This document shows, in pieces, positions 20,640 to 30,680 of a DNA stretch of 64,000 bases. The notes below the pieces were generated by a model. The model saw nothing but the letters and a program-made list of their open reading frames with translations. It was not told where the DNA came from and searched no databases. The DNA is from Auricularia sp. M13 (Eukaryota; Basidiomycota; Agaricomycetes; Auriculariales; Auriculariaceae), in NCBI GenBank assembly GCA_037042915.1, contig CM073197.1, positions 3,968,001 through 4,032,000 of the forward strand. The letters run 5' to 3'. The translations under genes and the position numbers were made by a program. Position 1 is the first letter of the stretch. The number at the start of each line of letters is the position of its first letter.

Positions 20640-21608
20640 TCAAGCCGAACGAGACTTCTTCGTCACCGGCTGGAGTTCCTGCTGCTCATCGACCTCGCCC
20701 TGCATGTCTCTCTTGCGCTTGTCCCTGCTCGACGGTGCCGCGGGTGCCTGCCTGGCACTGGCGACGTCGCGGCTCTTCGACGGGCCGGGAACGGGCACCG
20801 GGGTGGCGAACGGGTTAGGTTTGGGGCGGCCATTGCGGCTGGCCGAACCAGCCATTGGCCGCTGCATGATTGCCGTCCCGCTGGCGGCGCCACCGCGGAG
20901 GCCAGCGTTGGCGAGGGGAGTGGCAGCGGTGGCGGCGGCGGCGGCGGCGGCGGTGCTTCGCGGCACGGTGGCGGGGGCGACGGCGCGTTTGGTGCGTGGA
21001 GGGGGAGCGGTGGCGGTGGGCACGTGAGCGGGAGCGCCGGTGGCGGCGGGGTTGGTTCGTGGAGCGGCAGCGGCAGCGGTGCGGGCGGGAGCGGCAGCGG
21101 CTGCGGTGCGGGCAGGAGCGGCAGCGGCGGCGGCGGTGTCGCCAGGTAGTATCTCCGGGATTCGGGTTCTCGGTTGGAGGATAGGATCTGGCAGCTCGGA
21201 TCCGCTGTACGGCCTGCGCACAAGCCGGAGCTGTACGACGATGGACATGCCGTCACAGTCATGGCCATCCCGGCCCATGTCCATATCGTCGCCTTCCTTC
21301 AGGTGCGCATAGCGAGGAATATCCTCACCGTAACTTGGGTGCACCTGCAACACCTCGACGAACAAGTTTTTCTCCCAGTCGTTCAGGAGAGAGAGCACGG
21401 TGGGCGGCAGCTCGTCGTAGCTCAACCACCGGTTGAAGCGCGGCGTGTTCACGATGATCGTCTCGCCAGTCTGATTGACTTTAGTCTCGCGCAACATAAG
21501 AAAAGCGCGGCGGATAATACGCACCACCATCTGACAATAAAACTGCCACTCGCCGTTGGGGCGGGTCGGTTTGTCCGGTAGAGAGTAGAGCGGAAGCTTG
21601 GGGGGCAT
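20640..21608 (-). CDS. Basic Ala/Pro-rich cargo protein with C-terminal nuclear signal
   Basis: A single uninterrupted frame of 322 codons starts with MPPKLPLYSLPDKPTRPNG. Residues 1-140 look globular (WQFYCQMVVRIIRRAFLML, WLSYDELPPTVLSLLNDWEK). Residues 155-235 are runs of Ala with PART/TNPA spacers encoded by GCN repeats. The C-terminus has KRKRD and KKSRSA. No family was recognised. Base composition is very GC-rich in the repeat, so the mirror frames on the plus strand are long but artificial. It lies tail-to-tail with the dioxygenase gene, about 185 bases apart. Confidence 0.6.
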   Translation of the reverse strand: MPPKLPLYSLPDKPTRPNGEWQFYCQMVVRIIRRAFLMLRETKVNQTGETIIVNTPRFNRWLSYDELPPTVLSLLNDWEKNLFVEVLQVHPSYGEDIPRYAHLKEGDDMDMGRDGHDCDGMSIVVQLRLVRRPYSGSELPDPILQPRTRIPEILPGDTAAAAAAPARTAAAAAPARTAAAAAPRTNPAATGAPAHVPTATAPPPRTKRAVAPATVPRSTAAAAAAATAATPLANAGLRGGAASGTAIMQRPMAGSASRNGRPKPNPFATPVPVPGPSKSRDVASARQAPAAPSSRDKRKRDMQGEVDEQQELQPVTKKSRSA

Positions 21609-21866
21609 GGAAAGAGGATTAAAGAGCGGGGTAATGTCAAGTCTGTAACTGCGAGACCCAGACGCTTAAGTACGTCGCTGCGCGGTCCCACGATCTGGAC
21701 CCAAGAATATTCCGATTGGATAGAGGACTTGAAACGTGAAAGAGCTTCCCTCGCGTGGATCGCAGGCCATCACCGCATGACCTTCACCTTTTACTCATTT
21801 CTTTGAGGACGCGCCACCCAGATTTTATCCCTTGCTGCGCGAACGCGACGACGGCCAGCAAATCCC

Positions 21867-23523
21867 ATGTCACCCCGGACTACTCGCAGCGGCCGGAGCG
21901 CGATCGTTCAGCAAGCTCCAGCGCAGGAGACGATCAAGAGGGCCTGCAAGCGTTGCTCTGCCGCACAAGGCACGAAGGTCAGAGCCCATGGAAGAGCCCG
22001 TTGCCCGGTACGACGCTCGCGGTACGCGCTGCCCACAAATGCTGAGCAATTTCTTAGCTCGCGGCCGATGAAGCCGCGAACCATCTCGAGCGGAAGCAGG
22101 AGTACATGGAGGCTACGCGTGCTCAAAGAGACAAGCTCATTGCCAGCCGTCGCACGAAGGTCGACGAGCAGGCTTCGGATTCTGACGCCGAGCACGAGGG
22201 CGACACAACGCTCGACGAGAGCGAGAACGATGGCGACGTGACCCGAAGCACCGCCGCTACCTCCCTCATGGACGACGAGCAAGAGCAAGACGTTGCTCCC
22301 GCCTACGACGACAACGAGCACGAGCAAGAGCAAGACGTCGCGGACGAGCAAGAGCAAGATGTCGCTCGCGCCTACGACGACGACGAGCACGAGCAAGAGC
22401 AAGATGTCGAGGACGAGCAAGAGCAAGACGTCGCGGACGAGCAAGAGCAAGATGTCGCTCGCGCCTACGACGACGAGGGCTTGCAGGACGACGGCGCAAG
22501 CGTCAGCTACGCCGGCAGGAGGCTCGACGACGACAACTTCTTCAATAGCGAGGATGGGCTGTATGCCGCGCCGCTGATGCATGAGCCGCAGAACTTCGAC
22601 AACGCCGATGCCGTTGCCTCTCAAATCGACGAGTTCACCGAGCAGGCCGCGCACGAGTCTCAAATCGAGGACGCGGAGAACCAGGGCGACGACAATCAGA
22701 CCTCTGATGAGGACGAGGACGACAACCCGTACACCGAAGCCAAAATCAAGAAGATGGCTATTCACAAGCTCGGGTCGGCGCTCGCGTACATCTGGAACTC
22801 CAGCAAGGACCGCAAGTCCAAGATGAACGAGGCCGTGCAGCATATTGTACAGGTGCGGGAGGACGTCGACACGAGCTCGTGCACGATACCAAACCTGTGG
22901 AAAGGCACGAGTACGGCGGGGGACTTCATTACAAGTAAAGTCCTTGCGCATATACCGTGCTTCATTAACGTGCCGCTCGCAGGTATAAGTCACGCCTCGG
23001 ACGCCACTCGCCAGAGTCGGGTCCTCACACAGTGGTCGAAGAACGCCACGAGCACCAACAGGTGGCACGACACCCTCCCCAACCCGGCAGTGTTTGCCTG
23101 AAGGTGAGCCCTGTCCGCGCCGATGTGCTGTCTGCTGCTGACGCGCGCACCTCGCAGATGGAGAAGCTTGCCGACTGGTGCCCGTCGTGGGCGTTCATCG
23201 CCTTCCTGCCCAAGGACGGCAGCGGGCAAATGTACACTTGGGTCTCTGAGTCGATCGCGGACGAGAAACCCGAGCTGGCGGAGGCCATGCGCAGCACGAT
23301 GTTCGAGCAGCTGTACAACCTCCGCAAGCAGCGGGCTGCTGAGGACATGAAAGCCCGCGCCGATCTGACGGCGAGGGCTGAGGCCGCCGAGGCATGGATG
23401 ATGGAACAGCAAGCAAAGTTCGACGCGATGGAGGAGCGGCTGGAGCAGGCAGAGCAGGCTCGCAAGGAGCTCGAGGAGGCCGCGCAGTACTGGCGGGAGA
23501 AGGCGCAGAAGCGTTCGAAGTAG
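21867..23523 (+). CDS. Acidic repeat and coiled-coil cargo protein
   Basis: Exon 1 (21867-about 21978) reads MSPRTTRSGRSAIVQQAPAQ. Exon 2 starts about 22051 (LAADEAANHLERKQEYMEAT) and contains tandem DEQEQDVA/ARAYDD repeats (about residues 90-150 of the product), followed by a segment with YTEAKIKKMAIHKLGSALAY. Later exons are less certain; the last (23158-23523) gives MEKLADWCPSWAFIAFLPKD and a strong coiled coil rich in Ala, Glu and Gln. The repeat units are near-identical at DNA level, so recent expansion is likely. Function unknown; architecture suggests a scaffold or nuclear acidic protein. Confidence 0.55.
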
Positions 23524-23929
23524 CAGTATCGCAGTACAGATACCTCGATACCCCCCCACATTCCTTTCTTTTTTCCTGGTCTCCTCGTCACACATCCGTC
23601 CGTCCGATTAATATCAGTCACTCGTTATCGCACTCGCCCACCGCTCCAGGAAATGCAAACAACAAATCATTTCATTGCACCACATAACAGGAAAAGTAGA
23701 TCAGAGAGCCTGGTCCGCCGTGTCCCAGTGCTGCATATATGCATGTATGCTGATAAGCGAGCATATAGCGCGCGGTGGTACTTCGTCAACGCCGTTCCGT
23801 TCCTGGACGTCTGAACAACACAGAACATCAGAAAATAGCACCTGATGCTCTTCAGGGAAGGGATCTTCCAATGCTCGAGCATATCTTCTGACTGTGGGCG
23901 CAACACTGATTTCGTCGGGGGAATGGATG

Positions 23930-24082
23930 CGAGGAACGGGAATGAGATGTCCAGGGACGCCAAGGAGGGTATATTGACGCATATACCCTCCTTTGACCGC
24001 CCACGCTCACTGATGCGTGAGCGTGTATGCGGGTGGCGTCCTTGTGCGAGCCGGCGATAGCGTCGGGGGGAATGCATGCGAG
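23930..24082. repeat. Tandem-repeat copy left of the copia insertion
   Basis: The unit contains GAGGGTATATTGACGCATAT (the left part of a palindrome completed by ACCCTC) and the hairpin CTCACTGATGCGTGAGCG. The same unit reappears immediately after the copia element at 29537-29690 and again at 29695-29820, so the retrotransposon landed inside a tandem array with a period of roughly 155-170 bases. Confidence 0.7.
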
Positions 24083-24351
24083 TGTTAGACTACAAGCGAA
24101 GTGCCACTTGCACGCTCCCATTATCTCCGTTCTCATATAATGTTCCGCGTTCCCATCATCGTGCCCCCAGTCTCTTTGCTTTGCATCTCTCGACTGGGGG
24201 TACGTACCAAGTCTTTCCTCTCCCATGTACAATGATTCTCACATGTCCGATAGTCACTCACGCGCTGCTGCATCTAATAGGTTCGCTCTAATACAGTCTC
24301 TTTGCTTTGCATCTCTCGACTGGGGTCACTCACGCGCTGCTGCATCTAATA
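24083..24351 (+). repeat. 5' LTR of the copia element
   Basis: The LTR contains an internal duplication: CTCTTTGCTTTGCATCTCTC occurs twice, as does CACTCACGCGCTGCTGCATC. CATATAATG near 24134 could be the TATA box. The 3' copy at 29268-29536 matches along its full length by eye. Confidence 0.9.
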
Positions 24352-24589
24352 GGTTATGAGCACCCTTGCGCTATTCTAGCGCGTTGCAGGCAACTCCAGT
24401 TCGACTTTCAGACTCACTGAGCACACTTCCCGTGCTTCTACGCGCTGTGCCCGTCGCTATCGCCGGTGCTTCCCACCGAGTGGCACAACGTCGGCATATC
24501 CCGCTTACATTGTCTCTCCTTTGTCTCGGCAATCCGATCCGGCTGCTGCCCTTTGTGCTTGACTCCCATCGTCGACGTACTCTACCGCT

Positions 24590-27500
24590 ATGGCCATTAT
24601 CTCGCGTCTCTCGCAGTACCACGGCATTACGCTCCGCGGCAAGGAGAACTTCATCGCTTGGCATTCCGCTGTCCGCGACTGGCTGACCACCAACGGCCTT
24701 CTCTTCAACTATGTCGACGGCATTAACGTGATGGCGCCCAGTGTTCGCGCTGAGGTGTGGAAGCACGGCGAGGACCAGAAGGTTGAAGCGGCGAAGGCCA
24801 AGAAAGAGACGTACACGCCGCTACCCCTTCCTAAAGTCGCTGCCGAGGCCGCTGACGACGAAGAGTGGATCGTGAATTGCCAGATCATCTCAGCGGCCAT
24901 CCGCACCACTATCGCTGAGAACTGCCGCACTGCGATCAAGGACACCAGCCGCGACAGCCCCGCAGAGACCTTCAACGACTTGCGCGGACGCTACGGGACG
25001 GATACGACCTCGACGCGCATTCTGCTCCTTCGCTCGATGCTGACTGCGCGCAAGCCTGCCGACAAATCCTGGTCGGACTGGCATGATCACCTCGTTGAGA
25101 CCACGAAGCGTGTGTTCCCAGGCGGCATCGGCCTCTCGGCGGACGAGTTTCTGACCGTCGCGATGATCGTCTCGGTGCCTGACGACTGGGAGCAGAGCGT
25201 CAACATCATTTCGCACAAATGGTCACTCAACGAGCACGAGCAGATCACCCTCGACCTCTCGTCCGAAGAGACACGTCGCGCGCAGGCTGCATCGGACGAG
25301 CGGCGCATCCAGGCACTCGTTGCCACGCGCTCTGGAGGCAACACAACGCGCGCGCCAGGCAAGAACGGCACCGGGTGTACCAACGGCATCTGCATCAAAG
25401 CACGCCGTCAGCACACGCACGATATTGACCACTGCTGGGAAGAGGGTGGCGGTAACGTTGCCGGACGTCCTGCAAACTGGAAGTCACGCGCGCCGAAGGC
25501 CAATACCGCGACCACGTCTCAGGCCAGCACTCCTGCTCAGTCTACCACGCCTGCTGCGACTCCCGTACCCCAGGCGCACACAGCTCGTGTTGAAGACGAC
25601 TCAGACTCAGACTCTTACGAATCAGGCGTCTCGCTTGGACTCGCTGCACGCGTCGCGGGCACTGCCACTGCAGATCTCGTGCAAGTGCATCCCGATTTGG
25701 TCGATCCGGTTCCAGCGTACACCGAAGATACCAGCCCGCGCGAGAAGTCGATCCTCGACCTTATTGTGCCGACCCGCATTGCTCTTGTCGCCGCGCACAC
25801 GAAAGGGGGGGCTATGGACTCTGGCGCCAACGGCCACTTCGAGTCGGATGTCTCGCGTTTTTACTCGTACACGCCCATCGCTCCTGTGACCGTCGCTGGA
25901 TTTTCAGGCAACACGGTCGGTATCGGCAAGGGTGAGGTCCACTACCGCATCGGCAAGGGGCGCATCCTCAAGCTCAAGGACGTCCTGCACTGCCCCGGGA
26001 CGAATCTGTCGCTCATCTCGATCTCCAAACTCATCGCCGACGACGACACTCTCGAGGTCCTCTTCGATGCTGACGCCTGCACTGTTCGCCGCAAGACAGG
26101 TAGCCGCAAGACCATCGCCGTTGCTAAGCGTTCCCCAGACGGCCTGTACATGCTCTACGATACGCCGATCCAGGTGGCTTATTCCGCTCGCCAGTCCGTT
26201 TCGTCGCAGTTGCTCACCTGGCATAACCGTCTAGGACATCCAGGCATGGATGCTGTAATGCGTCTCGCTCAGTCTGGCGCTATCCCAGGTCTGCACGTCC
26301 CTCCCTCCACGCCAGTTCCGATTTGTGAACATTGTCTCGCAGCTAAGGGCAAAGTCTTGCCCTTCCCGCGTGAATCGGAGAACTTGGCGAAGGAACCCCT
26401 GGAGCGTCTCATAGTCGATCTGACTGGCCCTGTTGATACGGAATCTCTCTCGCGGAAGCTCTACGCCGCGAACGCTATTGACGAATTTTCTGGCTACTTG
26501 GTCTACGACTTCCTGCGTCTGAAGAAGGACATGACCGATGTCCACCGCGCGCGCTTTTCTGAACTCGAGGCTGCAGCTGGGAAAAAGATACGCTGTGTTC
26601 GTTCTGACGGTGGCGGCGAGTTTGAGAGTGCCTACCACACCATGCTAGGCGACCGCGGCATCGTGCACGAGACGACGGCTCCGGAATCCTCGGAACAGAT
26701 TGGGAAATCCGAACGCGCGCATCAAACCATCGCTCGTCGCGCGAATGCAATGTTAGACGCTGCTGGGCTCCCGAAGACGTTCTGGGCTGAGGCTTGGAGG
26801 ACTGCGACGTATCTTGCGAATCGACTACCGTCTCGCCGTCACAAGGGCAAAACTCCTTACGAAATTTTCCACGGCAAGAAACCGCGCTACGTCCAAATCC
26901 GCGAATTCGGCTGCGTCTGCTATGTTCTGAAATCCAAGAAGAAGCGCAAGCCGAAACTGAACAACAAGGCCATCCGCTGCCGCTTTATGGGTTACTACGA
27001 GAACAGCAAATCGTACCGCTGCTGGGATCCCGCTACGCGATCGATAATCAAGGCCCGCAATGTTACATTCATTGAGTCTCACGATATCCACCGCCTTTCC
27101 TCCAATTTGCACACTACTGATCCGGATCTCGTTATTCCAGATCCTCCTTTGACCGACGCGCTCGACGATGACGCCGGCGCGCACACCGACTCTGACTCCG
27201 AGTCGAGTTCTGACGCGGGGGGTGATACACCTCCCGCTGCACCTCATGCAGAAACCCGCCGTGCAACGGTCACGCGGAGCGGCTCTCCCCCCTCGCGCGC
27301 CGGCACTCCTCCTGCTACTCCCTCTGCCGTTCATCCACCTGCTGCTGAAGGCTCTGGACTGCGTCGTTCTAAACGCGTCCGAGTTCAATCGCGCAAGGTG
27401 ACTGAAACTACAGACCCTGCGACAGGGCGTGCTCAGCACGTCTCCGGGGCGCGTATGACGACAGAACAAGCTATGGCACTCGCGGATGACTTGAACGCAG

Positions 27501-29260
27501 TGCGGAAAGCTGAGAATCTCGTTAACGAGGTTCTGGGAGAGACTCTCACGTCTGGCAGTTCCCTTCGCGGCCTCATGGCAGTGGCGGAGACAGTCGGCGA
27601 CCCTCTCTTCGCGCTTAATGCCATGGGAGAGTTTCCTGACAAAGTCCCGTTTACCTACGACCAGGCTGTCAATTCTCCATTTGCACGCCAATGGCGAGAC
27701 GCGATGGACGTGGAGCTCCAGTCAATGGAAGACCACGGTGTTTGGGAGAAGGTCCCCATGAACAGCGTCCCCCCGGATAAAAACGTCGTGGGATGCCGCT
27801 GGGTTTATGACCTCAAACACGATGATACGGGGAATCCGGTTCGCTGTAAAGCCCGTCTCGTGGCGAAGGGATTTACCCAACGCCCGGGCATGGACTTCGC
27901 AGAAACAGCTGCTCCTACCTGCCGCTCTGAATCTGTACGCGCACTGCTGGCTCTGGCGTGCCTCAGAGGATGGGAAACAAGGCATATCGATGTTAAGACA
28001 GCGTTTCTCAACGGCGAGCTTGAGGAGGAAATCTACATGCAACTTCCCCCGGGCCTAGGAGTCAGCGCGGACGAGGTTCTACGCCTGCGAAGAGCCATTT
28101 ATGGACTCAAACAGGCGGGCCGCTGCTGGTATCTGAAGCTCAAGGAGGAATTGTTGTCTATGGGATTCCGCAGGTGCGACAGCGATCCTTGCGTTTTCAT
28201 TCGCAGAAAGGATGGTCAGACGTGCATCATAGCTGTTCATGTTGACGATATGTTGCTTGTGGGCGATAAGACCGCAATCTCGCGCGCCGTCGAATCACTG
28301 GCGGATCGGTTTACGATTACGGATCTTGGTGAGGTACGCTGGTTCTTGGGCATGCGGATTGTGCGGGATCGCACTGCGCAGACTATTCACATATCCCAGC
28401 GCGCGTATGCCGAACAGGTTCTCAAGGACTTCGCCATGTCTGACTGCCACTCCGTGACGACACCTGCTGTTCCTGCGCAGTACCTCTCAGCTGGCTCGGA
28501 GATCACTCCTGCAGAGCGCGAGTATATGCGCCGCGTACCATTCAAGGAACTCGTCGGCAGTCTCACCTGGCTTGCTATTGTCTCACGGCCTGACATCTCG
28601 TATGCCCTGCAGCACGTTGCACAGTTTACCGCGTGCCCTCGTCCTGCGCACTGGCACGCGGCAAAGCGGATTCTACAGTATGTCAAAGGCACCATAGATC
28701 ACGGCCTGCTCTACGCTCCTCACGCATCTCCTGGCGTTTCCCTCCCGACTGGCTTCGTTTCCCCTCAACTGGCTCAGTTCCATGACGGACACGAGGCGTG
28801 CGCATTCACAGACGCAGACTGGGCGAACTGTCCGGATACGAGACGCAGTACCTCCGGCTATGCTTTCCTTCTTCACGGCTGTCTGATCTCTTGGTCCTCG
28901 CGCAAGCAGAAGACTATCGCGCTCTCCTCTACCGAGGCGGAGATACAGGCCGCGAAGGAAGGTGCGAAAGAAGCGATCTGGCTGCGCGACTTGCTACACG
29001 AACTCGACGGCGCTTCGGGCTCGCTACCGCTACACATGGACAACCAAAGCTCGATTGCGCTTACCGGCGATACCAGACACCACGATCGGACGAAGCATGT
29101 GCACGTCCAGTCTATGTGGCTGCGCGAACGAGTCGCGGACAAGATTTTCTCAGTTCAGTATACTCCTACAGACGAAATGGTCGCGGACATCTTCACAAAA
29201 CCACTCTCCCCGATGAAGCACCGATACTTCTCACAGCTTCTCGGGCTGCGCTCCGCTTGA
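24590..29260 (+). CDS. Copia Gag-Pol polyprotein (1556 aa)
   Basis: The frame is single and uninterrupted. Order: Gag (about 1-300) with a Cys/His cluster near residue 270; protease active site AMDSGANGHF; a GAG-pre-integrase HHCC segment (LTWHNRLGHPG..CEHC); integrase with IVDLTG and SDGGGEFES; reverse transcriptase with CKARLVAKGF and the catalytic VHVDDMLLVG; and RNase H with FTDADWANC. This order (integrase before reverse transcriptase) defines Ty1/copia. The length is typical for fungal copia elements. Confidence 0.95.
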   Translation: MAIISRLSQYHGITLRGKENFIAWHSAVRDWLTTNGLLFNYVDGINVMAPSVRAEVWKHGEDQKVEAAKAKKETYTPLPLPKVAAEAADDEEWIVNCQIISAAIRTTIAENCRTAIKDTSRDSPAETFNDLRGRYGTDTTSTRILLLRSMLTARKPADKSWSDWHDHLVETTKRVFPGGIGLSADEFLTVAMIVSVPDDWEQSVNIISHKWSLNEHEQITLDLSSEETRRAQAASDERRIQALVATRSGGNTTRAPGKNGTGCTNGICIKARRQHTHDIDHCWEEGGGNVAGRPANWKSRAPKANTATTSQASTPAQSTTPAATPVPQAHTARVEDDSDSDSYESGVSLGLAARVAGTATADLVQVHPDLVDPVPAYTEDTSPREKSILDLIVPTRIALVAAHTKGGAMDSGANGHFESDVSRFYSYTPIAPVTVAGFSGNTVGIGKGEVHYRIGKGRILKLKDVLHCPGTNLSLISISKLIADDDTLEVLFDADACTVRRKTGSRKTIAVAKRSPDGLYMLYDTPIQVAYSARQSVSSQLLTWHNRLGHPGMDAVMRLAQSGAIPGLHVPPSTPVPICEHCLAAKGKVLPFPRESENLAKEPLERLIVDLTGPVDTESLSRKLYAANAIDEFSGYLVYDFLRLKKDMTDVHRARFSELEAAAGKKIRCVRSDGGGEFESAYHTMLGDRGIVHETTAPESSEQIGKSERAHQTIARRANAMLDAAGLPKTFWAEAWRTATYLANRLPSRRHKGKTPYEIFHGKKPRYVQIREFGCVCYVLKSKKKRKPKLNNKAIRCRFMGYYENSKSYRCWDPATRSIIKARNVTFIESHDIHRLSSNLHTTDPDLVIPDPPLTDALDDDAGAHTDSDSESSSDAGGDTPPAAPHAETRRATVTRSGSPPSRAGTPPATPSAVHPPAAEGSGLRRSKRVRVQSRKVTETTDPATGRAQHVSGARMTTEQAMALADDLNAVRKAENLVNEVLGETLTSGSSLRGLMAVAETVGDPLFALNAMGEFPDKVPFTYDQAVNSPFARQWRDAMDVELQSMEDHGVWEKVPMNSVPPDKNVVGCRWVYDLKHDDTGNPVRCKARLVAKGFTQRPGMDFAETAAPTCRSESVRALLALACLRGWETRHIDVKTAFLNGELEEEIYMQLPPGLGVSADEVLRLRRAIYGLKQAGRCWYLKLKEELLSMGFRRCDSDPCVFIRRKDGQTCIIAVHVDDMLLVGDKTAISRAVESLADRFTITDLGEVRWFLGMRIVRDRTAQTIHISQRAYAEQVLKDFAMSDCHSVTTPAVPAQYLSAGSEITPAEREYMRRVPFKELVGSLTWLAIVSRPDISYALQHVAQFTACPRPAHWHAAKRILQYVKGTIDHGLLYAPHASPGVSLPTGFVSPQLAQFHDGHEACAFTDADWANCPDTRRSTSGYAFLLHGCLISWSSRKQKTIALSSTEAEIQAAKEGAKEAIWLRDLLHELDGASGSLPLHMDNQSSIALTGDTRHHDRTKHVHVQSMWLRERVADKIFSVQYTPTDEMVADIFTKPLSPMKHRYFSQLLGLRSA

Positions 29261-29267
29261 GGGGGGG

Positions 29268-29536
29268 TGTTAGACTACAAGCGAAGTGCCACTTGCACGC
29301 TCCCATTATCTCCGTTCTCATATAATGTTCCGCGTTCCCATCATCGTGCCCCCAGTCTCTTTGCTTTGCATCTCTCGACTGGGGGTACGTACCAAGTCTT
29401 TCCTCTCCCATGTACAATGATTCTCACATGTCCGATAGTCACTCACGCGCTGCTGCATCTAATAGGTTCGCTCTAATACAGTCTCTTTGCTTTGCATCTC
29501 TCGACTGGGGTCACTCACGCGCTGCTGCATCTAATA
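29268..29536 (+). repeat. 3' LTR of the copia element
   Basis: It matches the 5' LTR by eye over all 269 bases and is followed directly by the GCGAG target duplication. It overlaps no other gene. Confidence 0.9.
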
Positions 29537-29900
29537 GCGAGAAACGGGAAGAAGATATCCAGGGACACCAAGGAGGGTATATTGACGCATATACCCTCCT
29601 CTGATCGCCCACGCTCACTGACGCGTGAGCGTGTATGCGGGTGGCGTCCTTGGGCGAGCGGGCGACTGCGTCTGGGGGTCTTGGGGGAATGGCTGCGAGG
29701 AACGACAAGAAAATGTACAGGAGCACTCTGAGGGACGCCAAGGAGGATACATTGACGCATGTACCCTCCTCTGACCGCCCACGCTCACTGGCGCGTGAGC
29801 GTGTATGCGGGTGGCCGTGCAGGTACGCCTAAGCGAAGAACCTGTCCCCATCATCTCGCCTATGAGGAGAACGCCGAGAAGCCGCTCACTGACGCGTGAG
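29537..29900. repeat. Tandem-repeat copies right of the copia insertion
   Basis: Two further units of the array seen at 23930-24082 lie here, with GACGCCAAGGAGG near 29730 and hairpins such as GCTCACTGACGCGTGAGC near 29883. The hairpins share a CTGACGCGTGAGCG-type core with the 141-base repeat at 17475. Confidence 0.7.
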
Positions 29901-30270
29901 CGGCCTCGTCCACAGGCCCGCAGTTAAGCGGGCCTGGCCGTGCTGTCGGACGGACACTGACCCGTGGCGTCGACAGCAGCGGGCGGGCGGTGAGTCTGGG
30001 TCGGAGTTCGAACGGACTTTGGTCTTTCATCCGCCCTCCCCTCCTCCGCACACCCCCATCCCCGTCACCCACCCGCCTTCCCCTTCCCTCCTCCCTCCCT
30101 CCGCTCCGCCGGTGGCAACGCGTCAGTTGCCATCCAGAGCTCAGGTCGTTGGTGAGCGTGGACACGCGTCAGTGTCTGCGCTCTCTTCGGCCGTCCCTCC
30201 TGCCCCACTGAATACATCGTATAACCCCCTAGTGCCAGGCATAAATTTTCTTTATACTCTACCTTTGCCC

Positions 30271-30655
30271 ATTCCCCTCCGTGGTAGTCAACGCGTCAGT
30301 TGTCTGCCCGGAGAATTGTCGAGCACGCGTCAGTGTCCGTACGCCCCACCATCCTCAAATTAAATAATAAAACCTTGCCCATTGCTCTCCATAGCAGCCA
30401 TAATCTCTGATTAATAATTTCTCTGTGTCCATTCCCCTCAGTGGCAGTCAACGTGTCAGTTGTCTGCCCGGAGAATCGTCGAGCACGCGTCAGTGTCCGT
30501 ACACCCCACCATCCTCAAATTAAATAATAAAACCTTGCCCATTGCTCTCCATAGCAGCCATAATCTCTGATTAATAATTTCTCTGTGTCCATTCCCCTCA
30601 GTGGCAGTCAACGCGTCAGTTGTCTGCCCGGAGAATCGTCGAGCACGCGTCAGTG
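30271..30655. repeat. 160-base tandem repeat upstream of the KDZ transposase gene
   Basis: ATTCCCCTC(A/C)GTGG begins at 30271, 30431 and 30591, an exact 160-base period with two full copies and a partial third. Units contain GTCAACGCGTCAGTTGTCTG and an A/T-rich end (TTAAATAATAAAACC, CTGATTAATAATTT). The third copy ends about 25 bases before ATG 30681, so the repeat may supply promoter elements. The preceding 29990-30270 is C/T-rich with no gene seen. Confidence 0.8.
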
Positions 30656-30680
30656 TTCGACGTCCCAAATCCAGATCCTC

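Larger units (their letters stand above)
24083..29536 (+). mobile_element. Ty1/copia LTR retrotransposon, looks whole
   Basis: Two 269-base LTRs (24083-24351 and 29268-29536) begin TGTTAGAC and end CATCTAATA; by eye they are identical, implying a very recent insertion. A 5-base target duplication GCGAG lies at 24078-24082 and 29537-29541. GGTTATGAGCACC directly after the 5' LTR is the likely primer-binding site, and a G-rich tract before the 3' LTR is the polypurine tract. One long coding frame fills the inside. It is nested in the KDZ element. Confidence 0.95.

Noticed and set aside
20870-21184. Long Arg/Ala frames on the plus strand
   Set aside because: They are artefacts of the GCN repeat in the minus-strand gene at 20640-21608.
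21908-23068. 386-residue minus-strand frame rich in Leu and Val
   Set aside because: It mirrors the acidic EQEQDV repeat gene; the hydrophobic repeats arise from the complement of GAC/GAG/CAA codons.
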